NCBI GenBank assembly: GCA_024399015.1
Contig: JAKSIC010000003.1
Location: forward strand, 144,215-208,214
DNA length: 64,000 bases
Origin: Fibrobacter sp.
GTDB lineage: Bacteria; Fibrobacterota; Fibrobacteria; Fibrobacterales; Fibrobacteraceae
Reading direction: 5' to 3'
The position numbers and the translations under genes were made by a program. Each line of letters starts with the position of its first letter. Position 1 is the first letter of the stretch. Shown here one piece after another: positions 36,075-45,126 of this stretch. The notes beneath the pieces were generated by a model. That model was not told the origin of the DNA. It searched no databases and saw only the letters and a program-made list of their open reading frames with translations.

Positions 36075-36408
36075 CAGGGGGATAATTTTCCGAAAACGCC
36101 ATTTTTTACGGGAAAACCGGTCGTTTCGAGAGGCGTTTTCCCGTAAATTGTTAGCTTATCAGCAACGAACCCACCCGATTTCGTCAATATTTGGGTTTGA
36201 TCCGGGTAATTTTTCAACTTTTCCAACCCGACGCCCTACTTTTTAGCCCCGAGACCAGGCATTTTACCCCTGATTTTGAGTATTTCCTCCCCCACAACCA
36301 GCTTTTCGCCTCCGGAGGCGTTATGTTATACTGGATTTTACGGGAAAATGGAGCAATTTTCTGCGAGTTTTCCCGTAAAATCAGCACTTTTTGCGAAATT
36401 ATCTCCTG
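36075..36408. repeat. Repeated non-coding element, copy A (about 334 bp)
   Basis: Fills the gap between tRNA-Gly copy 1 and the PD-(D/E)XK-like gene. Left end CAGGGGGATAATTTTCC and right end GAAATTATCTCCTG form an imperfect terminal inverted repeat. Inside are two ACGGGAAAA ... TTTTCCCGT inverted repeats, one near each end. The middle contains TTTGGGTTTGATCCGGGTAA and is nearly identical to copy B over about 60 bases. The right end encodes the last codons and stop of the neighbouring minus-strand gene. Confidence 0.85.
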
Positions 36409-37238
36409 AGGGTGGCTAAATACCTATCGATGACAGCCTGAATTTTGCGGGAATTCAGCGGTTGCGCCTTCGTCTCCATAGTGAACACGAAGTTCTCCCC
36501 CAGCAAGAAGCCGTTTCTTTCGTACTCGTCGATCTTCTTGATGGCGTCCTCGGCGTATCCCGAGTCGTCCATCATTCCGAAATGCTCCCACACGACCTCC
36601 TGACGCGTACGCGTATTTAGGCAGGTGAAGTCCGGATGGACCTTGATCTGCCGGACGCGCCCAGAGTCATCCCGCCAGTTCATCTTGTAGGGAAACTCAT
36701 ATCTGTACGGGACCCCACTCCCCGATAAAGCGTCGGCGATCATCAGCTCCGACTTCGACCGCACTTTGACGCCATCTGCGGAAACCAGATTCGATCCCTC
36801 CAGACTCTTCCCGCGGAAACGGACACTTTTCCAGGCGGCAACAAATTCTTCTTGCGAAGGAAACAACGTGGAGACGACATCCCGGAATTCAGGCTTCATG
36901 GAAGCATGAATTTTTCCAAGGTCACCGGGAACATAATCCCGAAAGAGGCTATCCAAGGCATCCCGCTGGCGCCGCAAGCAGTCAAGAACCAGCCCGAAGT
37001 ACTTCCTTTGCGCAAGTCCTTCAATGCGGGCCAACGCCGAAGCGGGCAAAAACCTTTTGACTCCATTATCTAGACATTGCCATTGCATTTTCCCATGACT
37101 TGTAGACGCGTAGAGCGAACCCCTCGGGAGCTTGGACAAGCGTTTTTCCAAGAAGTCTATTGCAACCTGAAGTTCATCGACGCGTTTGCTTGCGCACGGC
37201 AGCACACAGTCTGCGGGCAAATTGATTTCAGCATTCAT
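36399..37238 (-). CDS. PD-(D/E)XK nuclease-like protein of unknown function
   Basis: 279 aa. The N-terminal half is a charged helical region (CASKRVDELQVAIDFLEKRL). The C-terminal half has the order expected of a PD-(D/E)XK fold: an SKSELMIADAL helix with Glu, the strand KVHPDFTCLN with Asp, and EVVWEHFGMMDD with Glu and His, then KKIDEYERNGF. Proteins with this SKSE...HPDF...EHFG pattern are widespread orphans. AAGGA about 10 bases upstream supports the start. The gene lies between two tRNA-Gly copies and its 3' end reaches into repeat element A, suggesting mobility. Confidence 0.7.
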   Translation of the reverse strand: MNAEINLPADCVLPCASKRVDELQVAIDFLEKRLSKLPRGSLYASTSHGKMQWQCLDNGVKRFLPASALARIEGLAQRKYFGLVLDCLRRQRDALDSLFRDYVPGDLGKIHASMKPEFRDVVSTLFPSQEEFVAAWKSVRFRGKSLEGSNLVSADGVKVRSKSELMIADALSGSGVPYRYEFPYKMNWRDDSGRVRQIKVHPDFTCLNTRTRQEVVWEHFGMMDDSGYAEDAIKKIDEYERNGFLLGENFVFTMETKAQPLNSRKIQAVIDRYLATLRR

Positions 37239-37262
37239 TCAACACAATTCCTTTTAGCAGTA

Positions 37263-37296
37263 AAAAAAAGAACGCAGCACCCCCACGGAGGCTGCT
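37263..37296 (-). terminator. Possible terminator or attenuator just upstream of the PD-(D/E)XK-like gene
   Basis: On the minus strand GCAGC...GCTGC (37274-37295) is followed by G, TTC and a run of T. It lies about 25 bases before the ATG, so it would stop minus-strand transcription entering the gene. Confidence 0.45.
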
Positions 37297-37408
37297 GCAC
37301 AGACACGATATAAAAACGGATTTAAAAATGATTCCCGAAAGAATCTATAAATGAATTTATGAACGAAGGTAAACTACAAAAAAATTTCTTTTTTTTCTAC
37401 CCAATCCC

Positions 37409-37438
37409 TTTACAACCCCAAATTATTTAGCTATATAT
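37409..37438 (+). promoter_or_regulatory. Promoter of tRNA-Gly copy 2
   Basis: TTTACA (37409-37414), 18-base spacer, TATATA (37433-37438), 10 bases before the tRNA. It is weaker than the copy 1 promoter. The last bases before both tRNAs (GGGTCACC-CGC) are the same. Confidence 0.65.
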
Positions 37439-37448
37439 GGGTCACCCC

Positions 37449-37521
<73 letters not shown>

Positions 37522-37531
37522 CTAAAAAAGA

Positions 37532-37565
37532 AAAAGCACCACTTAGTGGTGCTTTTCTTTTTTTT
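37532..37565 (+). terminator. Terminator after tRNA-Gly copy 2
   Basis: AAAAGCACCAC (37532-37542) and GTGGTGCTTTT (37546-37556) form an 11-bp stem with a 3-base loop, followed by T-rich sequence. Confidence 0.9.
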
Positions 37566-37758
37566 GTCGTGACAGTGGGATCTGGGAGCCGAAGACCCCT
37601 CGGGGTCGGGGGTGCGCCTACTTCGGCTTCGTAGGCGAAGCCTGTGGAAGACGAAGTAGAACTCGGGGCGACTCTGGAGCCACGAGCCCTTGTGGTGAGC
37701 ACATGGCCTTGCGAAGCAAGGAGACCATGTGCGAATAGTCCCTTTTCCCGCTCTAAAA
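37566..37758 (+). other. GC-rich structured segment ending in a tRNA-Gly 3' remnant
   Basis: About 170 bases of GC-rich sequence with several strong hairpins (GACCCCTCGGGGTC; CTACTTCG with CGAAGTAG; GCACATGGCCTTGC with GCAAGGAGACCATGTGC). It ends with AGTCCCTTTTCCCGCT (37737-37752), the exact 3' 16 bases of tRNA-Gly, followed like the intact copies by CTAAAA. A third tRNA copy seems to have had its 5' part replaced. No plausible coding frame. Confidence 0.7.
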
Positions 37759-37764
37759 TGAAAA

Positions 37765-37792
37765 AGAACCACTTGAAAGTGGTTCTTTTTTT
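37765..37792 (+). terminator. Terminator after tRNA remnant
   Basis: AGAACCACT and AGTGGTTCT (37765-37786) with a short loop, followed by TTTTTTTG. It is the third tRNA-end-plus-terminator unit in the region. Confidence 0.85.
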
Positions 37793-37817
37793 GTTTTAGA
37801 GCCTGAAAACAAGCATT

Positions 37818-38129
37818 CAGGAGATAATTTTCCGAAAACCCCGTTTTTTACGGGAAACCAGGTCGCAGAGAAAGGCGTTTTCCCGTAAAATATTAGTTTG
37901 TCAGCAACGACCCCACCCGATTTCGCCAATATTTGGGTTTGATCCGGGTAATTTTTCAACTTTTCCAACCCAACGCCAAGCTTTTTCCACCCGAAACCAT
38001 ACATTTAAGGCCCAGAATTCAGCATTCCGGGCCTAAAGTCATTATGTTGTTTGAAATTTTACGGGAATTCGGCGCAGTTTACCATGCTTTTTCCCGTAAA
38101 ATTGCCACTTTTCCCAATTTTATCTCCTG
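37818..38129. repeat. Repeated non-coding element, copy B (about 312 bp)
   Basis: Same architecture as copy A: left end CAGGAGATAATTTTCCG, internal ACGGGAAAC...TTTTCCCGTAAAA, the conserved block TTTGGGTTTGATCCGGGTAA, a second TACGGGAATTC...TTTTCCCGTAAAA, and right end AATTTTATCTCCTG. It also follows a tRNA end plus terminator, so element and tRNA end probably duplicated together. Confidence 0.85.
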
Positions 38130-38159
38130 GAGCGAGCAACACCCTCCCTATTGCAAGCA

Positions 38160-39017
38160 TTACTCCCCAGCTTCATTGGAGGAGAGGCCAAGAATATTGA
38201 AGCTGCCTGCCGTACCTGCTTTGCCCTGAACCTTAAAATGCAAGGAAACAAGCTTATCAGCAAACTCTGATCCATTATGACGATCGCCTGCGCCATACGA
38301 AAAGTTTCTCCATCTAAAGCATTTCGTTGTAGGAGACTCAGATTTCGGCAAAATCACGGAACGTCTTTCATAATTCATTTCCGCATCAACATCACCTAAG
38401 CCCATTTCAAGATCCATAGGATCGTCAGATGTATAGGCTACGCAAATGCCATTCCACTTGGAGGCGTCCACCGGGGCGGCTGAATCATCGTCTTCATCTT
38501 CATAGCCACCCACATAGAAAAACGTTGCGACATAGGGATTACCCTCGAGGTACTTTCCTCCCTTCAGATTGTAGGTTCCGCACAGACCACCACAGTACTC
38601 GACAACAGGATCCTTGGAAAAAGAATCATCACCTTTGCCAAGTTCAACAGGCCATTCAAGAGTAGATTCTCCACCATCGTCGTCATCCCGATACTCCCAC
38701 CACAAACCGGAAGTATTCGTACCGACGTCGAGGCCGGTTTCAATTCGGGATCCATCCTCGGAAGCTACCCAATGCATAAGCTTACCACTCAGGGCTGCAA
38801 GTGCGGAATCCAAGGCAGCCGAAGACCCGCTTTCTACAGAAGAACTGGACACTTCGGGCAACGTGCCCGCGTCGCTACTAGAAGACAATGCGTTGCTGCT
38901 AGAAGAAACATCGCCACCGTTGCCACCGGTTGCATCCGGCGAAGTCGAAGTCTCACCACAAGCAAGAAGCAATGCAGGCACAACGACTGCAGCTACCTTA
39001 GAAATTTTTCCGAACAT
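38160..39017 (-). CDS. Lipoprotein with Ser-rich linker
   Basis: 285 aa. The signal peptide ends in lipobox LLLAC, so it is predicted to be lipid-anchored. Residues 25-70 are a Fibrobacter-type linker (DVSSSSNALSSSSDAG, EVSSSSVESGSS). The C-terminal domain (about 75-280) has WWEYRDDDDGG, CGGLCGTYNL and LHFKVQGKAG, reminiscent of jelly-roll carbohydrate-binding domains, but I cannot assign a family. AGGAGG 4 bases before the ATG is an unusually strong ribosome-binding site. It is divergent from the beta-barrel gene. Confidence 0.8.
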   Translation of the reverse strand: MFGKISKVAAVVVPALLLACGETSTSPDATGGNGGDVSSSSNALSSSSDAGTLPEVSSSSVESGSSAALDSALAALSGKLMHWVASEDGSRIETGLDVGTNTSGLWWEYRDDDDGGESTLEWPVELGKGDDSFSKDPVVEYCGGLCGTYNLKGGKYLEGNPYVATFFYVGGYEDEDDDSAAPVDASKWNGICVAYTSDDPMDLEMGLGDVDAEMNYERRSVILPKSESPTTKCFRWRNFSYGAGDRHNGSEFADKLVSLHFKVQGKAGTAGSFNILGLSSNEAGE

Positions 39018-39087
39018 AAAACCTCCTAACGAATTTGGAACGACCTTGGTACAGGCGCACCCTTAATATACTCTTTTTTTTAAAAGC

Positions 39088-39093
39088 TATATT
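39088..39093 (+). promoter_or_regulatory. -10 hexamer of a likely leaderless promoter
   Basis: TATATT, then exactly 7 bases (tgcctcc), then ATG 39101. The hexamer and its spacing to the start codon equal those at 14052-14065. Confidence 0.5.
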
Positions 39094-39100
39094 TGCCTCC

Positions 39101-39775
39101 ATGAGAAAGATTTTGCCCACATTCGCCGCAGCACCTGCAGCTACAGTCTCTGCAGCACTCACTGCAATCGTTGCTCTGGCACCGCAGCCCACCCAGGCAA
39201 TGGAATTGCGCGGCCATTTCGGGGTGCTGGCCCCGACGAGCACCACCCTGCAAAAAGAAGTGGGCAGTGTCGCCGAAGAAAAGAGCTACGACACGGACCT
39301 CTCCGTGGAAGCGTCTGCGGAACTTCTCTTTCCGACAAAGTTCACCCCGTTCCAGTTCGGCGCCGGCCTAGGTTATCTCAGCCAGGAAAAGAATGACAAG
39401 ATCGTCGTCGCGCCCAACAGCATGCCGGTGTGGGCCACAATCGCCCTGAAGTCCCCTACCGAATTCATGGAGCTCATTCCCTTCGTCGAGGCACGCGTGG
39501 GCTGGGCCCTGCCGCTCACCACAGAAGGCGCCTGGTGGGAAAAGCCCGCGAACTTCCTCACGAAAATTTCCCTAGGCGCAGCCTTCCCGGGAAGCGTGGG
39601 CATTACATTCGACTACACCTACACTTCCTTCACCAAGAGCTACGACTACAAGAATATCAAGTACAAGACATCGGCCAACCACTTCGGCGCCAGCGTGTTC
39701 GTGTACTTTGATATTGTTCACGAGCAACCCTACACCCCGAACACAGAAGTCCACGAGGAAGAGGAAGACAAGTAA
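39101..39775 (+). CDS. Outer membrane beta-barrel protein
   Basis: 224 aa from ATG 39101; an upstream in-frame start at 39035 would place a hydrophobic stretch before the true signal peptide. The signal peptide ends around AALTAIVALAPQPTQA. The mature part alternates polar and apolar residues, has short strands (LRGHFGVLAP, FQFGAGLGYL, VGITFDYTYTSF) and ends in SVFVYFDIVHEQ plus an acidic tail (EEEEDK). This is the profile of a small OmpA/OmpW-like barrel. No SD sequence; likely leaderless. A terminator follows immediately. Confidence 0.75.
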   Translation: MRKILPTFAAAPAATVSAALTAIVALAPQPTQAMELRGHFGVLAPTSTTLQKEVGSVAEEKSYDTDLSVEASAELLFPTKFTPFQFGAGLGYLSQEKNDKIVVAPNSMPVWATIALKSPTEFMELIPFVEARVGWALPLTTEGAWWEKPANFLTKISLGAAFPGSVGITFDYTYTSFTKSYDYKNIKYKTSANHFGASVFVYFDIVHEQPYTPNTEVHEEEEDK

Positions 39776-39780
39776 AAAAA

Positions 39781-39807
39781 GAACCGCGCGAGCGGTTCCT
39801 TTTTTTT
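39781..39807 (+). terminator. Terminator after beta-barrel gene
   Basis: GAACCGC-GCGA-GCGGTTC (39781-39798) followed by eight or more T; A-rich upstream flank. Confidence 0.92.
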
Positions 39808-39868
39808 GCCGCGCGGTTAGCAGCGGCGCAATCTTCAATGGCGGCGCAGTCCGCAGCCCCACGGATCC

Positions 39869-42800
39869 TTATCTCTTGATACCTGTCTTGATGGTACGCC
39901 ATTCCCTATGGCCATCATCGAACACAAACTGAATTTTCCAGATGTACACACCGGTGCCTGCCAGGCGGCCGTCGTCGGTGTACTGGTCCCATTCGACGAA
40001 ACTTACCTGGGTGGCGTTGTCGGCATTGACGTCCTCGAACTTGGAGCGGCCACTAAACTGGGCGATGAAATTACCCATGTTATCGAAGATGGTCACGTAA
40101 GCCTTGTAGGACTTCTTGGTTTCTACCTTGATGCGGGCGCGGTTGCCAGCCTTCACTACCGGCGGGTGGGCCTTTACGGTGTAGAGGTACACTTCGCCTT
40201 CTTCGCCGGTGACGGTGACGCCGCCGATACCCGGGGCGTTGCCGGCCTTGTCAAAGGAGGAGGCGTCCGGATTCGTAGTGAGGGTGTCACCCACATGGAT
40301 ATCCACGGAACGGGCCAGCACCAAAGTCCACACCTTGCGGGACTCGTCGGCTGTAACCTTTCCGAATTTAACTCCCGGGAACAGATTTGCGGCGGCAGAA
40401 TCCACCGGCTCGGACATTGTCACCACCAAGGTGTCCGGCGGAAGCACTGCATCCACATCCATGTAGTCTTCGTCGCTGAGCTTACCCGGATGCTTTACGG
40501 CAGAAACCGCCACGGCACCCACACGGTCCTTCAAGGCGATCTTCTGAGCTGCGCTAGCAGTTTTTCTAGAAACAGCCAGATAGCCCTTACCAGCGCCCTT
40601 CTTATCCACAGCATCTTCAGTCACGCCGTAATCAAAGGCAGCCTTCAGGGGCGCCTCGATCCAGCGACCATCTGCGGAAACCACGATCTCAGAAGCATCT
40701 ACCCCGCGGCCCTTTCCTGCAGAACCCCAAACCACGGTATCAATGACGAAGTCTTCGCGGCGGACATCCCTTACGAAATGCACGCGCACAAAGTCAGCAC
40801 GGCCATCCTGATCCTGGTCCAGGATTTCTGCGGAATCCGCCGGGATAAAGTCGTAGTAGACCACCAGGGAATCGCGACTTTCCAGTTCCGACTTGTCGCC
40901 ATCCACCTGGGCATAAATCACGACACGGTTGGATTCCGCATCCAGATCCATGGCGGCATCCAGCAGGGTGTCGCGCATATCAGCAGCGTCCAGCACAAAG
41001 TCAAAACTTCCGCGCCCCACAAATTCGCCAGTGTAGGCGCCAGTCTCCACCGCCGTTGTCCACAGGGAATCGCCAGCGTCGTTGAACATAAGCACCATGA
41101 TGGTATCGGCCTTGTACAGCGTGGGGCTCACGGCAGTCACACGGAAACCGAATTCCGCATTCATCGTCTCCACAGAATCCAGGGCGGCGGAGCTTTCAAC
41201 ACCCGCGGCATTACCTGCGGCACCACCAACTTGAACAAACTGATATTCATTCTTCACCACGTCTTCAAAGCCCACAGCAGTGCGAGTTTCCCCGCCATAA
41301 ACCGGGTCCACGAATCTTGCCACAACAGAATCCTTGGCGGCACAGTCCAGCACCCCGTCGCCACGAACAGCAGCGCCTTCTCGCTTAGCAATTGCGGCCG
41401 ACTCATACTTACCGCCATCCACATGGTTCACGGTCACCGTTTCCTCGTCACCAGAAGCGACACAAGCCACCTTCACCGTCAGCGATTCAATGGGATCCAC
41501 AACATCGTCGGCGAAGTTCTGGGTATTCACAACCACTTTGAACTTATCTGTAGCGCGCACAACATCGCCCGAACCCGACGCGACCACAATAGAGTCCGCG
41601 ACATCCCTATCGCGCCATGCAGGTTCCGTCCACATCACGGAATCGGCGGCAAACTTGCCCGCAAAATTCACGCCCACCTTGATTTCGTAATCATCACCAT
41701 TGAAGATCTTATCAGTAGGATCGAAGCAAAGAACGTAGCTCTGCTGACCTTCGCGCCAAACCGTATCGTAGCTAGCAGCCACCGTATCGCCACCGATAGA
41801 TACTACGAACCTGGAACTATCGATATACCAAATAGTGCCGTCTTGGCCATCAACCCCCACGCTCACATCGGCGCACAACCTAGGCAAATCTGATTCATCC
41901 AGAGAATTGATCTTTAGCGTGGGCACTATGGTGGTATCATCCGTAAAGTTCATACGGATACTGCACTTTCCGTCATTCATCAGTGCGTAATAATCGTAGT
42001 TCCAAGCATACTGAACGGAGCATCCGCCCTCCAGTACATCCCACGAATCCGGCATATACCCCAGATAAGGCACGGCCATATAAGGAATATATGCTCCGAC
42101 CGGTAAGATTTTGTACATACGATAAAGTTCGGACTCACCGATATAACCACCATCTCCAGCAACAATTTCCAAAGGATACGAAGGAACAAGTTCAGCCCTA
42201 ACAGAAACCTCATGATCGCAATAATACGAATTACTTTCGTTATGAGATATCGTGAAATAAGAGCCACTCGCGCTTGCAGGAATGAAAGTGGTAATCGTAT
42301 CCCAACGCGTCACGTCAATCCAATAAATCGGAATCGAGTCAAAGCTCCCCTTATCAAAATAGTTGACCGTAAATACCTGAAAGCGGGGTAATCTTGTATA
42401 AAAGTCAACTCTATACCATTTCTCATCCGAGGGTTCAAGCATAAAACGGATTGATCCGTCGTATAAGCCTTGATGATTTTTCACATAATCGTACTTTACA
42501 AATTCTTCTGTAACCCTGTAGGCCGGATCCGGAGCGTAATGGGCATAAAGAGTGCATTCCCCATTGGCAGTAATAGAAGTCGTCATCCCATAATCTTCGC
42601 TAATGGAGCAGTTTTCCCTCCCCGACTTGATTAGCCAATAAGCAAATACAAAGCCGTCCTTTTCAACAGCAGTCACAGGAACGGACACACCCTCGTCAAG
42701 AGCTTTTTTTTCTTCGGCAAAAACACCCTCTAAATTAGAGGAGAAGGTCACCTCGTACTGTTTTACGATAAAAGGCTGAATAGAGCAATCACCATTCACC

Positions 42801-45022
42801 ACCATCGTGGTTTTCATGACCGTTGAGTCGGCAATCTTGCAATTTTCTTTAGGCGAAACAACCCAATGGTCAAACCTAAAACCACTATTTACATATCCAT
42901 CAACATCTACGGTAGAGCCCGAATCATACGTGGCGGAGCCTCCTCGCACACAACCACCAACAGCACAGGAACGAGTAACCCTGGCCTGCTTAACAAATTT
43001 TGCCGTTACAGTGCAGCTCGCATTCACCGTAACCGAGGTAGCGTTTGAAGAGGGGTCTGCAATCGGGCATTTCGTGTCATGCGAACTTACCCATTTGTCA
43101 AATCGATAGCCACTGCTAGCCGTTGCCGCGATTTTCGCCGACAACGAGGCCAAAACGGAGTTGTCACCATGCGGAGCCACAGTTCCTCCACCAGCACCAG
43201 CAGAAACTGTAAGGGTTTCAACTTTCAACATTACAGCATCGACATGGCAATTTCCGTTTACAAGAATTTCCGTAGTTGCTGCAGTCGTATCAGAGATTGA
43301 ACAATTTTCTGCGCCATTCTCAAAGCGCCATCTATAAAAACGAAAACCTGAGTACGTTGGAGTTACCAGTGCAGCCTTGGTCCCGGCATCAACAAAAAAC
43401 TCATTTCTCGCGGTTTCGTAATAGTATCCAACCGCATCCAGAGCAACATCAACTCTATAGTATCTTATAAACATTGCGGTGATCTGGCAGGGGCCCTTGA
43501 CGGTCACCTTGGTTGAAGCGGATGCGGTATTTGCAACCACGCAGTTCTTGGTATCGGAGACTGTCCACTTGTCAAAGCGGTAGCCAGTACTGGGCGTTGC
43601 CGTAATAGCGTTCGAGGAACCCACGTCATAAGTCACGTAATCCTTGGGCGACACGGTACCGCCGGTACCTGCAGCAATGCCGATAGTAGTCGTCTGTATA
43701 TAAGATGCGGTAATGGTGCAGCTACCATTCACCGTAACCGTGGTAGAAGCGGACGACGTGTTTGCCACCGTGCAACTGGAACTATTGGAACTCCACTTAC
43801 TGAAACGATAGCCGTAGTTTGCGGTGGCGGAAATAGAAACCTTCGAGCCAGCATCCACTTCCTTGGACGTAAAATTCGTAGTCCCGTTGGACCCGGCAAG
43901 CTTAACAGTGTACACCCTCTGGAAGTTGGCCTTTACAGTGCAATCTCCGCGAACAACCACCTTGGTTTCACGTTCCGAGGGGTCATCAATGGTGCAATAG
44001 TCAGCGCCAGCAGTAACCCCCCAGCCATCGAAACGGTAACCCGAATTCGGTGTAGCCGTAATAGTAGACCGGCCGGCATAATCCACCACCCTGCTTGTAG
44101 GGCTCACCGTGCCCCCCGTGCTCGAGGTAACCGTCAAAACCTTGGTCAACTTGAAATTCGCCTTGACGTTACAATCGCCATTGACCGTGACAGTCGTAGT
44201 AGCCGAAGAAACGTTGGCAATGGGACAAACATCCTTGCCCGTAGAATAAGACCAGTTCACAAACCTGTGGATATTATCGGGAGTCGCCTTGATCGTAATC
44301 TTGGAGTCCGCATCTACCACATTGGTTCCGACGGGAGAGATATCGCCACCAGTGTTCTGGTAGACACCAAGGGTGTACACCTTCTGGAAATTGGCCTTGA
44401 CCGTACAGGCTCCGCTTACGTAGACTCTTGCCTTAGAATCTTCTGGATATGGGATAGAGCAATTACTGCTCCCGCTGGAGATAGTCCACTTGCTGAATCT
44501 GTAGCCGCTCTGAGGTACTGCACTCACTATATGGGAGTTATAGCTAAGGGAACACCAATACGGCGTCGTGTTTTTTACGCCAACCGATCCATCTTCGGTA
44601 TAGGAGGCGCTGCCCCCGGTGCCGGAGTTCAACGTAAGCAAACTGTTTTTTCGCTTAGCCCTGATAACACAGTTTCCATTTACCTTAAGGGTGGCTGTTT
44701 TACTAGAAGGCTTATCAAAAGAGCACTTGTCGGCACCAACCTCTACAACCCAGCCCGTAAACTGGTGGGTATCATCGTCTTCGGCCTCGAGCTTATTATT
44801 TGTTGAGCTGGTGGAAAAACCGATCCCGCCCCCCCCTTTGGACCAAGAATAATCATAAAGGTCAGGGTCGTAACTACGCGCCAGCCCAACAGATCCATGA
44901 TCTTTCGTATAGACCTTGCCGCAGCAATCCTGCAGCACAAAAACGCGGTTGGTGGCGCTCCAGCCCATACTGCACAGCAGTAAAAGGGCAAAAATTACTT
45001 TTGCAATATTTTCTCTCTTCAT
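39869..45022 (-). CDS. Giant secreted protein with about ten cysteine-paired InlB-like repeats
   Basis: About 1717 aa from ATG 45020-45022, which begins the signal peptide MKRENIAKVIFALLLLCSMGWSA; the frame continues upstream to 45115 but lacks export features there. Residues 25-810 hold about ten divergent repeats of 70-85 aa with the pattern YRFDKW ... C.IA......TTVTVNG.C.VKA.F, the 'bacterial repeat'/InlB B-repeat-like fold, each with two conserved Cys likely to pair. The C-terminal half is beta-rich with Asp-rich loops, and the last 60 residues (VSFVEWDQYTDDGRLAGTGVYIWKIQF) form the same FlgD-Ig-like module as the 926- and 1421-aa proteins. An adhesin or matrix protein is likely. The upstream leader may be structured. 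Confidence 0.85.
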   Translation of the reverse strand: MKRENIAKVIFALLLLCSMGWSATNRVFVLQDCCGKVYTKDHGSVGLARSYDPDLYDYSWSKGGGGIGFSTSSTNNKLEAEDDDTHQFTGWVVEVGADKCSFDKPSSKTATLKVNGNCVIRAKRKNSLLTLNSGTGGSASYTEDGSVGVKNTTPYWCSLSYNSHIVSAVPQSGYRFSKWTISSGSSNCSIPYPEDSKARVYVSGACTVKANFQKVYTLGVYQNTGGDISPVGTNVVDADSKITIKATPDNIHRFVNWSYSTGKDVCPIANVSSATTTVTVNGDCNVKANFKLTKVLTVTSSTGGTVSPTSRVVDYAGRSTITATPNSGYRFDGWGVTAGADYCTIDDPSERETKVVVRGDCTVKANFQRVYTVKLAGSNGTTNFTSKEVDAGSKVSISATANYGYRFSKWSSNSSSCTVANTSSASTTVTVNGSCTITASYIQTTTIGIAAGTGGTVSPKDYVTYDVGSSNAITATPSTGYRFDKWTVSDTKNCVVANTASASTKVTVKGPCQITAMFIRYYRVDVALDAVGYYYETARNEFFVDAGTKAALVTPTYSGFRFYRWRFENGAENCSISDTTAATTEILVNGNCHVDAVMLKVETLTVSAGAGGGTVAPHGDNSVLASLSAKIAATASSGYRFDKWVSSHDTKCPIADPSSNATSVTVNASCTVTAKFVKQARVTRSCAVGGCVRGGSATYDSGSTVDVDGYVNSGFRFDHWVVSPKENCKIADSTVMKTTMVVNGDCSIQPFIVKQYEVTFSSNLEGVFAEEKKALDEGVSVPVTAVEKDGFVFAYWLIKSGRENCSISEDYGMTTSITANGECTLYAHYAPDPAYRVTEEFVKYDYVKNHQGLYDGSIRFMLEPSDEKWYRVDFYTRLPRFQVFTVNYFDKGSFDSIPIYWIDVTRWDTITTFIPASASGSYFTISHNESNSYYCDHEVSVRAELVPSYPLEIVAGDGGYIGESELYRMYKILPVGAYIPYMAVPYLGYMPDSWDVLEGGCSVQYAWNYDYYALMNDGKCSIRMNFTDDTTIVPTLKINSLDESDLPRLCADVSVGVDGQDGTIWYIDSSRFVVSIGGDTVAASYDTVWREGQQSYVLCFDPTDKIFNGDDYEIKVGVNFAGKFAADSVMWTEPAWRDRDVADSIVVASGSGDVVRATDKFKVVVNTQNFADDVVDPIESLTVKVACVASGDEETVTVNHVDGGKYESAAIAKREGAAVRGDGVLDCAAKDSVVARFVDPVYGGETRTAVGFEDVVKNEYQFVQVGGAAGNAAGVESSAALDSVETMNAEFGFRVTAVSPTLYKADTIMVLMFNDAGDSLWTTAVETGAYTGEFVGRGSFDFVLDAADMRDTLLDAAMDLDAESNRVVIYAQVDGDKSELESRDSLVVYYDFIPADSAEILDQDQDGRADFVRVHFVRDVRREDFVIDTVVWGSAGKGRGVDASEIVVSADGRWIEAPLKAAFDYGVTEDAVDKKGAGKGYLAVSRKTASAAQKIALKDRVGAVAVSAVKHPGKLSDEDYMDVDAVLPPDTLVVTMSEPVDSAAANLFPGVKFGKVTADESRKVWTLVLARSVDIHVGDTLTTNPDASSFDKAGNAPGIGGVTVTGEEGEVYLYTVKAHPPVVKAGNRARIKVETKKSYKAYVTIFDNMGNFIAQFSGRSKFEDVNADNATQVSFVEWDQYTDDGRLAGTGVYIWKIQFVFDDGHREWRTIKTGIKR

Positions 45023-45086
45023 ACGGCGCGCAAATTTAGAAATTGGTGGCAACGCGCTCAAGGCCGGGATGACAAGCCGGCTGACG

Positions 45087-45126
45087 AAAAAAGGGATGCA
45101 ACCGTCAGGCTGCACCCCTCTTTTTT
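45087..45126. terminator. Bidirectional terminator-like hairpin in the leader of the giant protein gene
   Basis: AAAAAAGGGATGCAACC - GTCA - GGCTGCACCCCTCTTTTTT. The A and T tracts let it act on both strands. On the minus strand it lies about 65 bases before the ATG of the giant gene, a position suited to attenuation; on the plus strand no gene ends here. Confidence 0.75.

Noticed and set aside
39869..41893. A 661-aa plus-strand frame
   Set aside because: It lies opposite the giant repeat protein with no domain or start signal.
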